A stretch of 30,565 bases of DNA, from the NCBI GenBank assembly GCA_046758005.1, contig JBHHZJ010000032.1, forward strand, positions 1 through 30,565, in the 5' to 3' direction. Made by a program: the position numbers and the translations under genes. This DNA comes from JBHHZJ01 sp046758005 (GTDB taxonomy: Bacteria; Pseudomonadota; Alphaproteobacteria; Kiloniellales; J153). Under the pieces are notes generated by a model, which was given only the letters and a program-made list of their open reading frames with translations, searched no databases and had not been told where the DNA came from. Shown here in pieces: positions 1 through 7,214 of the stretch (position 1 is the first letter of the stretch; the number at the start of each line of letters is the position of its first letter).

Positions 1-1089
1 TACTACGGCGGCTGCGAGTTCGTCGACGTTGCCGAGCGGTTGGCGATCGACCGCGCCAAGAAGCTGTTCGATTGCACCTTCGCCAACGTGCAGCCGCATT
101 CCGGCGCCCAGGCCAACCAGTGCGTGCTGCTGGCGCTGTGCGAGCCCGGCGACGCCATCATGGGCCTGGCCTTGTCGGCGGGCGGCCACCTGACCCACGG
201 CGCGGCGCCCAACCTGTCGGGCAAGTGGTTCAGGGCCATCCAGTACGGCGTGCGCCGCGAGGACGGCCTGATCGACTACGACGAGGCCGGGCGTCTTGCG
301 CGCGAGCACCGGCCGAAGCTGATCATCGCCGGCGGCTCGGCTTATCCGCGCGTCATCGACTTCGCCCGCTTCCGCAGCATCGCCGACGAGGTCGGCGCCT
401 ATCTGCAGGTCGACATGGCGCATTTCGCCGGCTTGGTCGCCGCGGGCATGCATCCGAGCCCGCTGCCGCACGCCCACGTCGTGACGAGCACGACGCACAA
501 GACCCTGCGCGGCGCGCGCGGCGGCCTGATCCTCTCGAACGAGCCGGAACTCGGCAAGAAGATCAACTCCGCGGCCTTCCCCGGCCTCCAAGGCGGCCCC
601 TTGATGCACGTCATCGCGGCCAAGGCGGTTGCCCTGGGCGAGGCTCTGCAACCGGGCTTCAAGGTCTACGCGCAGCAGGTCGTGGACAATGCGCACACGC
701 TCGCCCAGGTCCTGCTCGACAAAGGCTTCGCCATCGTCAGCGGCGGCACCGACACGCACCTCATGCTGGTCGACCTGCGCCCGAAAGGGCTGACCGGCAA
801 GGCGGCGGAGGAGAGCCTGGATCGCGCCGCCATCACCTGCAACAAGAACGGCGTACCCTTCGACCCGGAGAAACCGACCGTGACCTCGGGCATCCGCCTG
901 GGCACGTCGGCGGCCACCACGCGCGGCTTCGGGTCGTCCGAGTTCCGTCAGGTCGGTGAGATGATCGGCCGGGTTCTGGATGCTCTTTCCGCCCATCCGG
1001 ACGACAACTCGGCGGTCGAGCGGGACGTAAGGGAGGAGGTGCGCGCCCTGTGCCGCCGCTTCCCCATCTACCCGGGGCTAACGGTCTGA
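1..1089 (+). CDS. glyA: Serine hydroxymethyltransferase, 5' end cut off by the window
   Basis: This enzyme converts serine and tetrahydrofolate to glycine and 5,10-methylene-tetrahydrofolate in the cytoplasm, using pyridoxal phosphate, and is the main source of one-carbon units. The reading frame is open from base 1, and the first residues (YYGGCEFVDV) already match the family, so roughly 65 N-terminal residues lie outside the window. The visible part has 362 residues. The PLP-binding lysine sits in the TTHKTLRGARGG motif (Lys codon 499-501), and the C-terminal GGTDTHLMLVDL and TSGIRLGTSAATTRG segments are intact. The TTG at 40 is internal, not the start. nrdR follows 27 bases after the stop, as in many alphaproteobacteria. 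The assignment is very secure. Confidence 0.97.
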   Translation, partial: YYGGCEFVDVAERLAIDRAKKLFDCTFANVQPHSGAQANQCVLLALCEPGDAIMGLALSAGGHLTHGAAPNLSGKWFRAIQYGVRREDGLIDYDEAGRLAREHRPKLIIAGGSAYPRVIDFARFRSIADEVGAYLQVDMAHFAGLVAAGMHPSPLPHAHVVTSTTHKTLRGARGGLILSNEPELGKKINSAAFPGLQGGPLMHVIAAKAVALGEALQPGFKVYAQQVVDNAHTLAQVLLDKGFAIVSGGTDTHLMLVDLRPKGLTGKAAEESLDRAAITCNKNGVPFDPEKPTVTSGIRLGTSAATTRGFGSSEFRQVGEMIGRVLDALSAHPDDNSAVERDVREEVRALCRRFPIYPGLTV

Positions 1090-1116
1090 GCCTCGGGACG
1101 AGTACGGAGACGAAGG

Positions 1117-1575
1117 ATGCGCTGCCCGTTCTGCGGAAACGATGACACCCAGGTCAAGGATTCGCGGCCGACCGAGGACAATTCCGCGATCCGGCGCCGC
1201 CGGCAGTGCCCCAACTGCGGCGCCCGCTTCACGACCTTCGAGCGCGTTCAGTTGCGCGAGCTGACGGTGCTCAAGTCGAACGGCAAGCGCGAGCCCTTCG
1301 ACCGCGACAAGCTGTTGCGTTCGATGACCATCGCGCTGCGCAAGCGGCCGATCGACCGGGAGCGGCTGGAGCGCGTGGTCAACGGCATCGTGCGCCGCCT
1401 CGAGTCCTCGGGCGAAAGCGAGATTCCGGCCAAGGTCATCGGCGAGCTGGTCATGGACGTGCTGTCCAGCCTCGACCCGGTCGCCTACGTGCGGTTCGCC
1501 TCGGTGTATCGCAACTTCCGCGAAGCGCGGGATTTTGAAGAGTTCATCGAAAAGCTCGGCGGCGAGGCCGACTGA
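1117..1575 (+). CDS. nrdR: Transcriptional repressor NrdR
   Basis: NrdR represses ribonucleotide reductase genes by binding NrdR boxes when its ATP-cone senses ATP/dATP. The 152-residue length is normal. An N-terminal zinc ribbon is complete (Cys3, Cys6, Cys31, Cys34) and includes the typical RRRRQCPNCGARFTTFER stretch. The ATP-cone follows from about residue 48 (VLKSNGKREPFDRDKL) to about 140. The ATG at 1117 is followed directly by the zinc-ribbon CPFCG, so the start is clear. The gene's 3' end overlaps the most upstream plausible ribD start by 41 bases, suggesting co-transcription with the riboflavin genes. No NrdR box was recognised inside the window, so its targets are elsewhere. Confidence 0.97.
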   Translation: MRCPFCGNDDTQVKDSRPTEDNSAIRRRRQCPNCGARFTTFERVQLRELTVLKSNGKREPFDRDKLLRSMTIALRKRPIDRERLERVVNGIVRRLESSGESEIPAKVIGELVMDVLSSLDPVAYVRFASVYRNFREARDFEEFIEKLGGEAD

Positions 1576-2674
1576 GCGCGCCGACCTGGCACACATGGGC
1601 GCCGCCCTGGTCCTGGCCGGGCGCGGTCTCGGCCGGGCGGCGCCGAACCCCGCGGTCGGCTGCGTCATCGTAAAGGACGGCCGCGTCGTCGGCCGCGGCT
1701 GGACCCAGCCGGGCGGCCGGCCGCACGCCGAGGCGGAGGCGCTGGCGCGCGCCGGCGAGGCAGCCCGCGGCGCGTGCGCTTACGTCACGCTCGAACCGTG
1801 CGCCCACCACGGCCGGGCCGCCCCCTGCGCGGAGGCCCTGATCGCGGCCGGCGTGGCGCGCTGCGTGGTCGCGCTGGAGGATCCGGACCCGCGGGTCGCC
1901 GGCGCCGGTTTGGCGCGCCTGCGCGCGGCCGGGGTCGAGGTCGTCACCGGCCCCGGCGCCGAGACCGCCGCCGAGGTCAACGCCGGCTACCTGCTGCGCC
2001 GGCGCGCGGGCCGGCCGCTGGTCACCCTCAAACTCGCTACCACGCTCGATGGGCGCATCGCCACCAAGCGCGGCGAGAGCCGGTGGATCACCGGGGCCGC
2101 CGCGCGCGCCCGCAGCCACCTGCTGCGGGCAAGCCACGACGCGGTGCTGGTCGGCAGCGGCACCGCCGTGGCCGACAACCCGCGCCTCGACGTGCGCCTG
2201 CCCGGGCTGTCGGCGGCCTCGCCTCTGCGCGTGGTGCTCGACGGCCGGTTGCGCCTGCCGCTGACCCACGACCTGGTCCTGCGCGCCAGGGAGCAGCCCA
2301 CCTTGCTGCTGACACGCGCGCACGGCGAGCGCGCACGCCGGCACGCCTACGAGGATGCCGGGGTCCAGATCATCCCCCTGGAGGAGGACGAGGAGGGGCG
2401 CGTCTCGCTGCGCGCGGCGCTGCGCGCCTTGGCGGAGCGGGGCCTGACCCGCGTGCTCGTCGAAGGCGGCGGCCGGATCGCCGCGGGCTTGCTGCGCCTC
2501 GGCCTGGTGGACCGGCTCGTGTGGTTCCACGGACCGCGAATCCTCGGCGCCGACGGGATGCCGGCGGTCGGCGGCCTGGGGCTCGAGTCGTTGGCGGATG
2601 CACCAGAATTTGCGCTGCGCAGCGTCGCGCGGGTGGGCGAGGACGTGGTGGAAAGCTACGCCCGCCCGGTCTAG
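1535..2674 (+). CDS. ribD: Bifunctional riboflavin deaminase/reductase RibD
   Basis: RibD carries out the second and third steps of riboflavin synthesis: deamination of the pyrimidine from GTP cyclohydrolase II, then NADPH-dependent reduction of the ribosyl side chain. The N-terminal deaminase domain (about 16-160) has the zinc motif HAEAEAL (His64, Glu66) and EPCAHHGRAAPC (Cys89, Cys98). The reductase domain begins around TLKLATTLDGRIATKRGESR and ends near residue 375. The start is uncertain. TTG 1535 gives 379 residues and overlaps nrdR. ATG 1595 would remove TERADLAH, which aligns with the usual D-x-x-x-M start of the first helix, so I prefer 1535. ribE follows after 10 bases. Confidence 0.93.
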   Translation: MKSSSKSSAARPTERADLAHMGAALVLAGRGLGRAAPNPAVGCVIVKDGRVVGRGWTQPGGRPHAEAEALARAGEAARGACAYVTLEPCAHHGRAAPCAEALIAAGVARCVVALEDPDPRVAGAGLARLRAAGVEVVTGPGAETAAEVNAGYLLRRRAGRPLVTLKLATTLDGRIATKRGESRWITGAAARARSHLLRASHDAVLVGSGTAVADNPRLDVRLPGLSAASPLRVVLDGRLRLPLTHDLVLRAREQPTLLLTRAHGERARRHAYEDAGVQIIPLEEDEEGRVSLRAALRALAERGLTRVLVEGGGRIAAGLLRLGLVDRLVWFHGPRILGADGMPAVGGLGLESLADAPEFALRSVARVGEDVVESYARPV

Positions 2675-2684
2675 TTTCCCGCTC

Positions 2685-3284
2685 ATGTTCACCGGCATCA
2701 TCACGGACCTTGGCCGGGTGCGCCGGGTCGAGCGCCGCGGAGATACGCGCTTCGTCTTCGACACGGGTTACGACACGGCCGGCATCGACCTCGGCGCCTC
2801 GATCGCCTGTTCGGGCGCTTGTCTGACGGTGGTGGACAAGGGCTCCGGCTGGTTCGCCGCGGACGTTTCGGCCGAGACCTTGTCGAAGACCACGCTGGGC
2901 GATTGGCGCCCGGGCACGCCGGTCAACCTCGAGCGCGCGTTGCGCCTCGGCGAGGAGCTGGGCGGGCACCTCGTCTGCGGCCACGTCGACGGGGTCGCCG
3001 TCGCGGTGACGCGCCGGGAAGAGGGCGATTCGCTGCGCCTGGCCTTCACCGCACCGGCGGACCTGCTCCGTTTCATCGCGCCCAAGGGCTCGGTGGCGCT
3101 GGACGGGGTGTCGCTGACCGTGAACGAGGTGCGGGACGGGCCCGACGGCGGGAGCTTCGGGGTCAACATCATTCGCCACACCGCGCGCATGACCACGCTG
3201 GGCGATTGCCGGCCGGGCACGCGGGTCAACCTGGAAATCGACCTTCTGGCGCGCTACGTTCAACGTCTCCTGGCGAGGAATTGA
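2685..3284 (+). CDS. ribE: Riboflavin synthase, alpha subunit
   Basis: This enzyme catalyses the last step of riboflavin formation, a dismutation of two 6,7-dimethyl-8-ribityllumazine molecules. The ATG at 2685 gives the invariant start MFTGIITDLG and a 199-residue protein, the normal length. Two homologous lumazine-binding barrels are visible: residues 1-95 with CSGACLTVV, and about 96-190 with GHLVCGHVDG, GVSLTVNE and IIRHTARMTTLG. The 10-base gap to ribD leaves no room for an FMN riboswitch, so any flavin control must act further upstream. ribBX starts 3 bases after the stop, consistent with tight translational coupling. Confidence 0.97.
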   Translation: MFTGIITDLGRVRRVERRGDTRFVFDTGYDTAGIDLGASIACSGACLTVVDKGSGWFAADVSAETLSKTTLGDWRPGTPVNLERALRLGEELGGHLVCGHVDGVAVAVTRREEGDSLRLAFTAPADLLRFIAPKGSVALDGVSLTVNEVRDGPDGGSFGVNIIRHTARMTTLGDCRPGTRVNLEIDLLARYVQRLLARN

Positions 3285-3287
3285 GAG

Positions 3288-4436
3288 ATGGACGCGGCAA
3301 AGGATCAACCGTGGCGCGCCACCTTCGGCGAGGTCGTCTCGCCCATCGAGGCGATCATCGAGGAGGCCCGCAACGGCCGGATGTTCGTCCTGGTCGACGA
3401 CGAGGGCCGGGAGAACGAGGGCGACCTGGTGATCCCGGCGCAGATGGCGACGCCGGAGGCGATCAATTTCATGGCCAAGCACGGCCGCGGCCTGATCTGC
3501 CTGGCGCTGACCCGCGAGCGGATCGAGGCGCTCGGCCTGCCGCTCATGGCGCGGAAGAACGAGTCGCGCCACGAGACCGCCTTCACGGTCTCCATCGAGG
3601 CGCGCGACGGGGTGACCACCGGGATCTCGGCGCCCGACCGGGCGCGCACCATCGCGGTCGCCACCGACCCCACCAAGGGACCCGAGGACATCGTCTCCCC
3701 GGGGCACGTCTTCCCCATTGTGGCGCGCGACGGCGGCGTCCTGGTGCGCGCCGGCCACACCGAGGCCGCGGTGGACCTGGCCCGCCTGGCCGGGCTGAAC
3801 CCGTCGGGCGTGGTCTGCGAGATCATGAACGACGACGGCACGATGGCCCGGCGCGACGACCTGATCGCCTTCGCCCAGCGCCACGGCCTCAAGATCGCGA
3901 CCATCGCCGACCTCATCGCCTACCGCCGGCGCCACGACCGCATCGTCGAACGGGCGCTTACAGCGACCTTCGAATCCCGTTACGGTGGCGCCTTCCAGAT
4001 GGCGGTCTACGTCAACAAGACCACCTACGCCGAGCACCTGGCCCTGTGGAAAGGGGACCTCTCCTCCCCGGAGCCCGTGCTCGTCCGGGTCCACGTGCTC
4101 AACCTCCTCGACGACGTGCTCGGTAACCGCGCGAGCGGCAAGGCCGGGGAGCTCGAGCAGGTCATGCGCATGATCAGCGCGGCCGGCCGCGGCGTCCTGG
4201 TCATCATCCGCGAGGCGGTCGCGACCAGCCTGTCGGACACCGTGCGGGCGCGCCGGGGGGCGCCCGAGAAGACCTTCGGCGAATTGCGCGACTACGGCGT
4301 GGGCGCGCAGATTTTGCTCGACCTCGGGGTCACCGATATGATCGTACTGTCCAACACCAAGCGCACGATCGTGGGCCTCGACGGTTACGGCCTGAAGGTG
4401 GTCGAGCAACGCCCGATCCCCCTGAGCGGAGAATAG
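3288..4436 (+). CDS. ribB: 3,4-dihydroxy-2-butanone 4-phosphate synthase with degenerate RibA-like domain (RibBX type)
   Basis: The N-terminal domain (about 15-215) converts ribulose 5-phosphate to dihydroxybutanone phosphate. Its hallmark segments are all present: VDDEGRENEGDLVIPAQ, RHETAFTVSIEARDG, RAGHTEAAVDLARLAG and EIMNDDGTMARRDDL. The C-terminal half (about 222-382) has the GTP cyclohydrolase II fold by similarity (VLVRVH, ISAAGRGVL, LDLGVTDMIVLSNT). Aligning it by eye with E. coli RibA puts Asn272, Ser283 and Lys285 where the three zinc cysteines should be. The R-Q-E-G-R-N active segment is also absent. I therefore expect only RibB activity, matching the RibBX variant described in Proteobacteria. 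A true ribA should then exist elsewhere. Automatic annotation may call it RibBA. Confidence 0.95.
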   Translation: MDAAKDQPWRATFGEVVSPIEAIIEEARNGRMFVLVDDEGRENEGDLVIPAQMATPEAINFMAKHGRGLICLALTRERIEALGLPLMARKNESRHETAFTVSIEARDGVTTGISAPDRARTIAVATDPTKGPEDIVSPGHVFPIVARDGGVLVRAGHTEAAVDLARLAGLNPSGVVCEIMNDDGTMARRDDLIAFAQRHGLKIATIADLIAYRRRHDRIVERALTATFESRYGGAFQMAVYVNKTTYAEHLALWKGDLSSPEPVLVRVHVLNLLDDVLGNRASGKAGELEQVMRMISAAGRGVLVIIREAVATSLSDTVRARRGAPEKTFGELRDYGVGAQILLDLGVTDMIVLSNTKRTIVGLDGYGLKVVEQRPIPLSGE

Positions 4437-4439
4437 GCA

Positions 4440-4913
4440 ATGGCGCAGCCCGATGAGGCGCCCAACCTCCTGATCGTGGAGGCGCGGTTCTACGACGACA
4501 TCGCCGACGAACTGGCCAAGGGCGCGACCGCGGAGTTGGATCGGGCCGGCGCGCGCTACGAGCGGGTCTCCGTCCCCGGGGCCTTCGAGATCCCGGCGGC
4601 CATCGTGATGGGCATCCGCTCCATGGACTTCTTCAGCGGCCGGCGCCGCTTCGACGGCTATATCGCGCTCGGTTGCGTCATCCGCGGCCAGACGACGCAC
4701 TACGACTACGTTTGCAGCGAGAGCGCGCGCAAGCTCCAGGACCTCGCCTGCCAGTACGCATTGGCGCTCGGCTACGGGATCCTGACCTGCGAGAACAAGA
4801 AACAGGCCTGGGAACGGGCCCGCGCGGACGGCCGCAACAAGGGCGGCGAGGCGGCCCGGGCGTGCCTGGGCATGCTCGCGCTCAAGCGGCACTTCCACCT
4901 CTATCCGCGGTGA
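4440..4913 (+). CDS. ribH: 6,7-dimethyl-8-ribityllumazine synthase
   Basis: Lumazine synthase condenses the pyrimidine from RibD with the RibB product to give the substrate of riboflavin synthase. The 157 residues include VPGAFEIPAA (46-55), the RGQTTHYDYV active segment with the proposed catalytic His87, and RNKGGEAARACL near the C-terminus. Length and motif order are normal, and family members assemble as pentamers or icosahedra. The gene starts 3 bases after the ribBX stop and is followed closely by nusB, the usual ribH-nusB pair. The residue after the catalytic segment differs slightly from the common G-E-T-P-H version, but nothing essential appears lost. Confidence 0.97.
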   Translation: MAQPDEAPNLLIVEARFYDDIADELAKGATAELDRAGARYERVSVPGAFEIPAAIVMGIRSMDFFSGRRRFDGYIALGCVIRGQTTHYDYVCSESARKLQDLACQYALALGYGILTCENKKQAWERARADGRNKGGEAARACLGMLALKRHFHLYPR

Positions 4914-4926
4914 GGGCAGGCCCGTG

Positions 4927-5466
4927 ATGACCCAATCCGCGCACAGGCGCTCGGCGAACCCGACCCGCAGCCGGGCTCCGGGCAGCCCGAAGCGCAGCGC
5001 CGCGCGTCTGGCCGCCGCGCAGGCGCTGTATCAGATCGAGATGACCGGCGCCGCGGCGGATCGGGTCCTGCGCGAGTTCCTGGACCTGCGCCTGACGGAG
5101 GAGGTGGACGGGGTGTGCCTCGCCGGCGCCGACCGCGGCATGCTCGCCGACCTTGTCCGCGGGGTGGCCGGCGAGCCCGGGGAGCTCGACGACATGCTCT
5201 CCGCCGTGCTCGACGAGGACTGGCCGGTCGAGCGCCTCGAGACCTTGCTGCGCGTCGTCTTGCGCGCCGGGGCTTACGAGCTGACCGAACGCCGAGACAT
5301 TCCGGCCCGGGTCATCATCAGCGAGTACGTCGATCTTGCCGACGCGTTCTTCGGCGGCAAGGAGCCGGGCCTGGTCAACGGCGTGCTCGACCGGCTCGCC
5401 CACGCGCTGCGGCCGGAAGAGTTCGACGCCGAGGCGCCGACGCCCGCCCGTTCCGGGGCGGGCTGA
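4927..5466 (+). CDS. nusB: Transcription antitermination factor NusB
   Basis: NusB binds boxA RNA with S10 (NusE) and promotes antitermination of rRNA operons. The protein has about 179 residues. It starts with a basic, low-complexity extension (1-25), then the all-helical NusB fold: SAARLAAAQALYQIEMTG, a middle helix pair, and the conserved ERRDIPARVIISEYVDLADAFFGGKEPGLVNGVLDR segment near 120-155 (given here only as its position and ends). A GTG at 4924 sits directly before the ATG at 4927, so the exact first codon is ambiguous by one residue. It follows ribH by 13 bases, as in many bacteria. Confidence 0.95.
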   Translation: MTQSAHRRSANPTRSRAPGSPKRSAARLAAAQALYQIEMTGAAADRVLREFLDLRLTEEVDGVCLAGADRGMLADLVRGVAGEPGELDDMLSAVLDEDWPVERLETLLRVVLRAGAYELTERRDIPARVIISEYVDLADAFFGGKEPGLVNGVLDRLAHALRPEEFDAEAPTPARSGAG

Positions 5467-5495
5467 TCGCACCTTCGGGCGACCCGGAGGCCGAC

Positions 5496-6476
5496 GTGCG
5501 CGGGGAATTCGAGCTGATCGCCCGCTACTTCGCCCCGCTCGCGGCCCGGGCGCCGGAGGCCGGGGGCCTGCGCGACGATGCCGCGCTGTTCGACCCGGCC
5601 GTCGGCGCCAGTCTCGTCGTCACGGTGGACGCCCTGGTCGAGGGCGTTCACTTCCTGCCGGAGGACCCGCCCGAGCTGATCGGGCGCAAGCTGCTGCGGG
5701 TCAACCTTTCCGACTTGGCGGCCATGGGGGCGCGGCCGCGCGGCTACCTGCTCGCCACCGCTTTTCCGCGGCGCATCGAGGAGGCCTGGATCGAGGGCTT
5801 CGCCGCCGGCCTTGCCGCCGATCAGGACGCTTTCCACGTCAGCCTTTATGGCGGCGATACGGTCTCGACGCCCGGCCCGCTCGCCCTGTTCCTCACCGCG
5901 TTCGGCGAGGTCGCCCGGGGCCGGGCGTTGGCGCGGTCGAGCGCGCGGGCCGGGGATCTGGTTTACGTCTCCGGGACCCTCGGCGACGGCGCGCTCGGGC
6001 TCGAGGTCCTGCGCGGCGGACTGGCGGACCTGCCGGCGGCGGAACGCGAGGCGTTGGCCATGCGCTACCGCCTGCCGCGGCCGCGCCTCTCGCTCGGCGA
6101 GGCCTTGGTCGAGACGGGCCTGGGCACGGCGGCCATCGACGTCTCCGACGGGCTCGTCGCGGATCTCGGCCACGTCGCGGAGACCTCGGGCCTGGCGGCC
6201 GAGATCGAGGCCGCAGCGGTGCCGCTATCGCCCGCCGCCCGGCGCGCCCTGGCGGCCGATCCCGGGCTGCGGCCTGCGGTCCTGGCGGGCGGGGACGACT
6301 ACGAGCTCCTGTTCACCGCGGCCCCGGAGCGGGCCGCGGAGGTGGCGGAGCTTGCCCGCTCCCTCGACCTGCCGCTGACCCGCATCGGCGTCATGAGGGA
6401 AGGCCGGGGGGTGCGCGCGCTCGACGAGGCGGGCCGGGAGGTTCGGCTTCCGGGCGCGGGCTGGCGCCATTTCTAG
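5496..6476 (+). CDS. thiL: Thiamine-monophosphate kinase
   Basis: ThiL phosphorylates thiamine monophosphate to the cofactor thiamine diphosphate. The GTG at 5496 is chosen because GGAGG lies 5 bases upstream and the product begins RGEFELIARYFAPLA, the usual ThiL N-terminus; this gives 326 residues. Acidic metal-binding motifs are present: LRDDAALF (Asp28, Asp29), VTVDALVEGVHF (Asp45), VNLSDLAAMGA (Asp73), YGGDT, and AIDVSDGLVADLGH. The fold is that of the PurM/AIR-synthase superfamily. It lies 29 bases after nusB; nusB-thiL pairing is common in alphaproteobacteria, although no other thiamine gene is near. Confidence 0.96.
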   Translation: MRGEFELIARYFAPLAARAPEAGGLRDDAALFDPAVGASLVVTVDALVEGVHFLPEDPPELIGRKLLRVNLSDLAAMGARPRGYLLATAFPRRIEEAWIEGFAAGLAADQDAFHVSLYGGDTVSTPGPLALFLTAFGEVARGRALARSSARAGDLVYVSGTLGDGALGLEVLRGGLADLPAAEREALAMRYRLPRPRLSLGEALVETGLGTAAIDVSDGLVADLGHVAETSGLAAEIEAAAVPLSPAARRALAADPGLRPAVLAGGDDYELLFTAAPERAAEVAELARSLDLPLTRIGVMREGRGVRALDEAGREVRLPGAGWRHF

Positions 6477-6543
6477 ATAATCCCGTCAGATCAGGGGTTT
6501 AACGCAATCTTCACCAAACTCGGGTTAATGATCGGGATCTGAG

Positions 6544-6559
6544 CGCCTCCTTCGAGGCG
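6544..6559 (+). other. Small perfect hairpin just upstream of the FliL-like gene
   Basis: The arms CGCCTC and GAGGCG enclose a CTTC loop, 13 bases before the ATG at 6573. It has no T-run, so it does not look like an intrinsic terminator. The only purine-rich GAGG before that start lies in the 3' arm and is too far away for normal ribosome binding. It may be a leader structure or a chance GC-rich stem. Confidence 0.35.
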
Positions 6560-6572
6560 ACCGTGCCCGGCG

Positions 6573-7037
6573 ATGAAACGACTGGCGATCCTCATCGTGC
6601 TGATGCTCGTCGTCGCCGGTGCCGCCGGCGCCGGCTGGTGGTTCCTGCTGCGCGAAGACCCGGCCCAAGAGGTCGCCGGGTCCGAGGCGGAATTGGACGG
6701 CGACGTGCCGGCCAAGCGCTTCGTCGAGATCGAGCCGATGGTGCTGCCGATCCTGCGCGAGGGACGGGTCACCCTGCACATGACCTTCATCCTCGTCGTG
6801 GAACTCGACCGGCCGATGCGGGTCGATCGCATCCACAATGTTTCGCTCCGGCTGCGCGATTCGCTTTTCAGCGAGCTGCACGGGATCTTTGCCTTTCGCC
6901 ACGTGCAGGACCGAGGCCACGAGTTGCCGATCGTCAGGGAACGGCTGGCCGTGGCCGCCGAGCGGGCGCTCGGCGCCGGTACGGTGAAATCCGTGCTCAT
7001 CAAGTCGGTCAGCCAGCGCGTGCCGAACACGAGCTAG
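6573..7037 (+). CDS. Small inner-membrane protein, FliL-like
   Basis: The 154-residue product has one N-terminal membrane helix (about 4-26) followed by a periplasmic domain. Its FVEIEPMVLPILREGRVTLH stretch and beta-rich middle resemble FliL family proteins, the stator-associated flagellar factors. No flagellar gene is nearby. Instead it lies between thiL and hppA, a position where I recall small FliL-like proteins in related alphaproteobacteria. I see no catalytic motif. The start at 6573 is the ATG directly before a positively charged residue pair and the membrane helix; a clear Shine-Dalgarno is missing. The function is unknown: a FliL name from homology should not be read as evidence of motility. 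Confidence 0.8.
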   Translation: MKRLAILIVLMLVVAGAAGAGWWFLLREDPAQEVAGSEAELDGDVPAKRFVEIEPMVLPILREGRVTLHMTFILVVELDRPMRVDRIHNVSLRLRDSLFSELHGIFAFRHVQDRGHELPIVRERLAVAAERALGAGTVKSVLIKSVSQRVPNTS

Positions 7038-7135
7038 GAACAAGGCCGTCGGTCGGCGCAACGAATCCGGCCGCCATGCCCGCCGGACCGTCACGGGCGG
7101 TTGCCTTCGGCAGATGGTTCTGGCATGTTCCCGCG

Positions 7136-7160
7136 CGATTTTTCGCACCTGCGAAAATCG
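7136..7160. promoter_or_regulatory. AT-rich imperfect palindrome upstream of hppA
   Basis: The arms CGATTTTTCGCA and TGCGAAAATCG are separated by CC; the left arm has one extra T. The element stands out in a very GC-rich region and lies 55 bases before the hppA ATG, just downstream of a weak promoter-like pair (TTGCCT 7101-7106, CATGTT 7124-7129, 17 apart). It could be a repressor operator or a leader hairpin. No T-run follows on the plus strand, so it is not a classic terminator. Confidence 0.4.
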
Positions 7161-7214
7161 GGGGCGTGTTCGATCGGGCGCGCGGGCGCCCAATCACCAA
7201 AAAGGGAAACGCGG

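Noticed and set aside
2675..2684. Possible FMN riboswitch before ribE
   Set aside because: Only 10 bases separate ribD and ribE, and no RFN element fits; none was seen elsewhere in the operon.
2370..4898. Very long minus-strand open frame opposite the riboflavin genes
   Set aside because: It is a shadow of high-GC codon use. Its translation is rich in Arg, Ala, Gly, Asp and His with no recognisable domain, while the plus strand encodes complete known enzymes.
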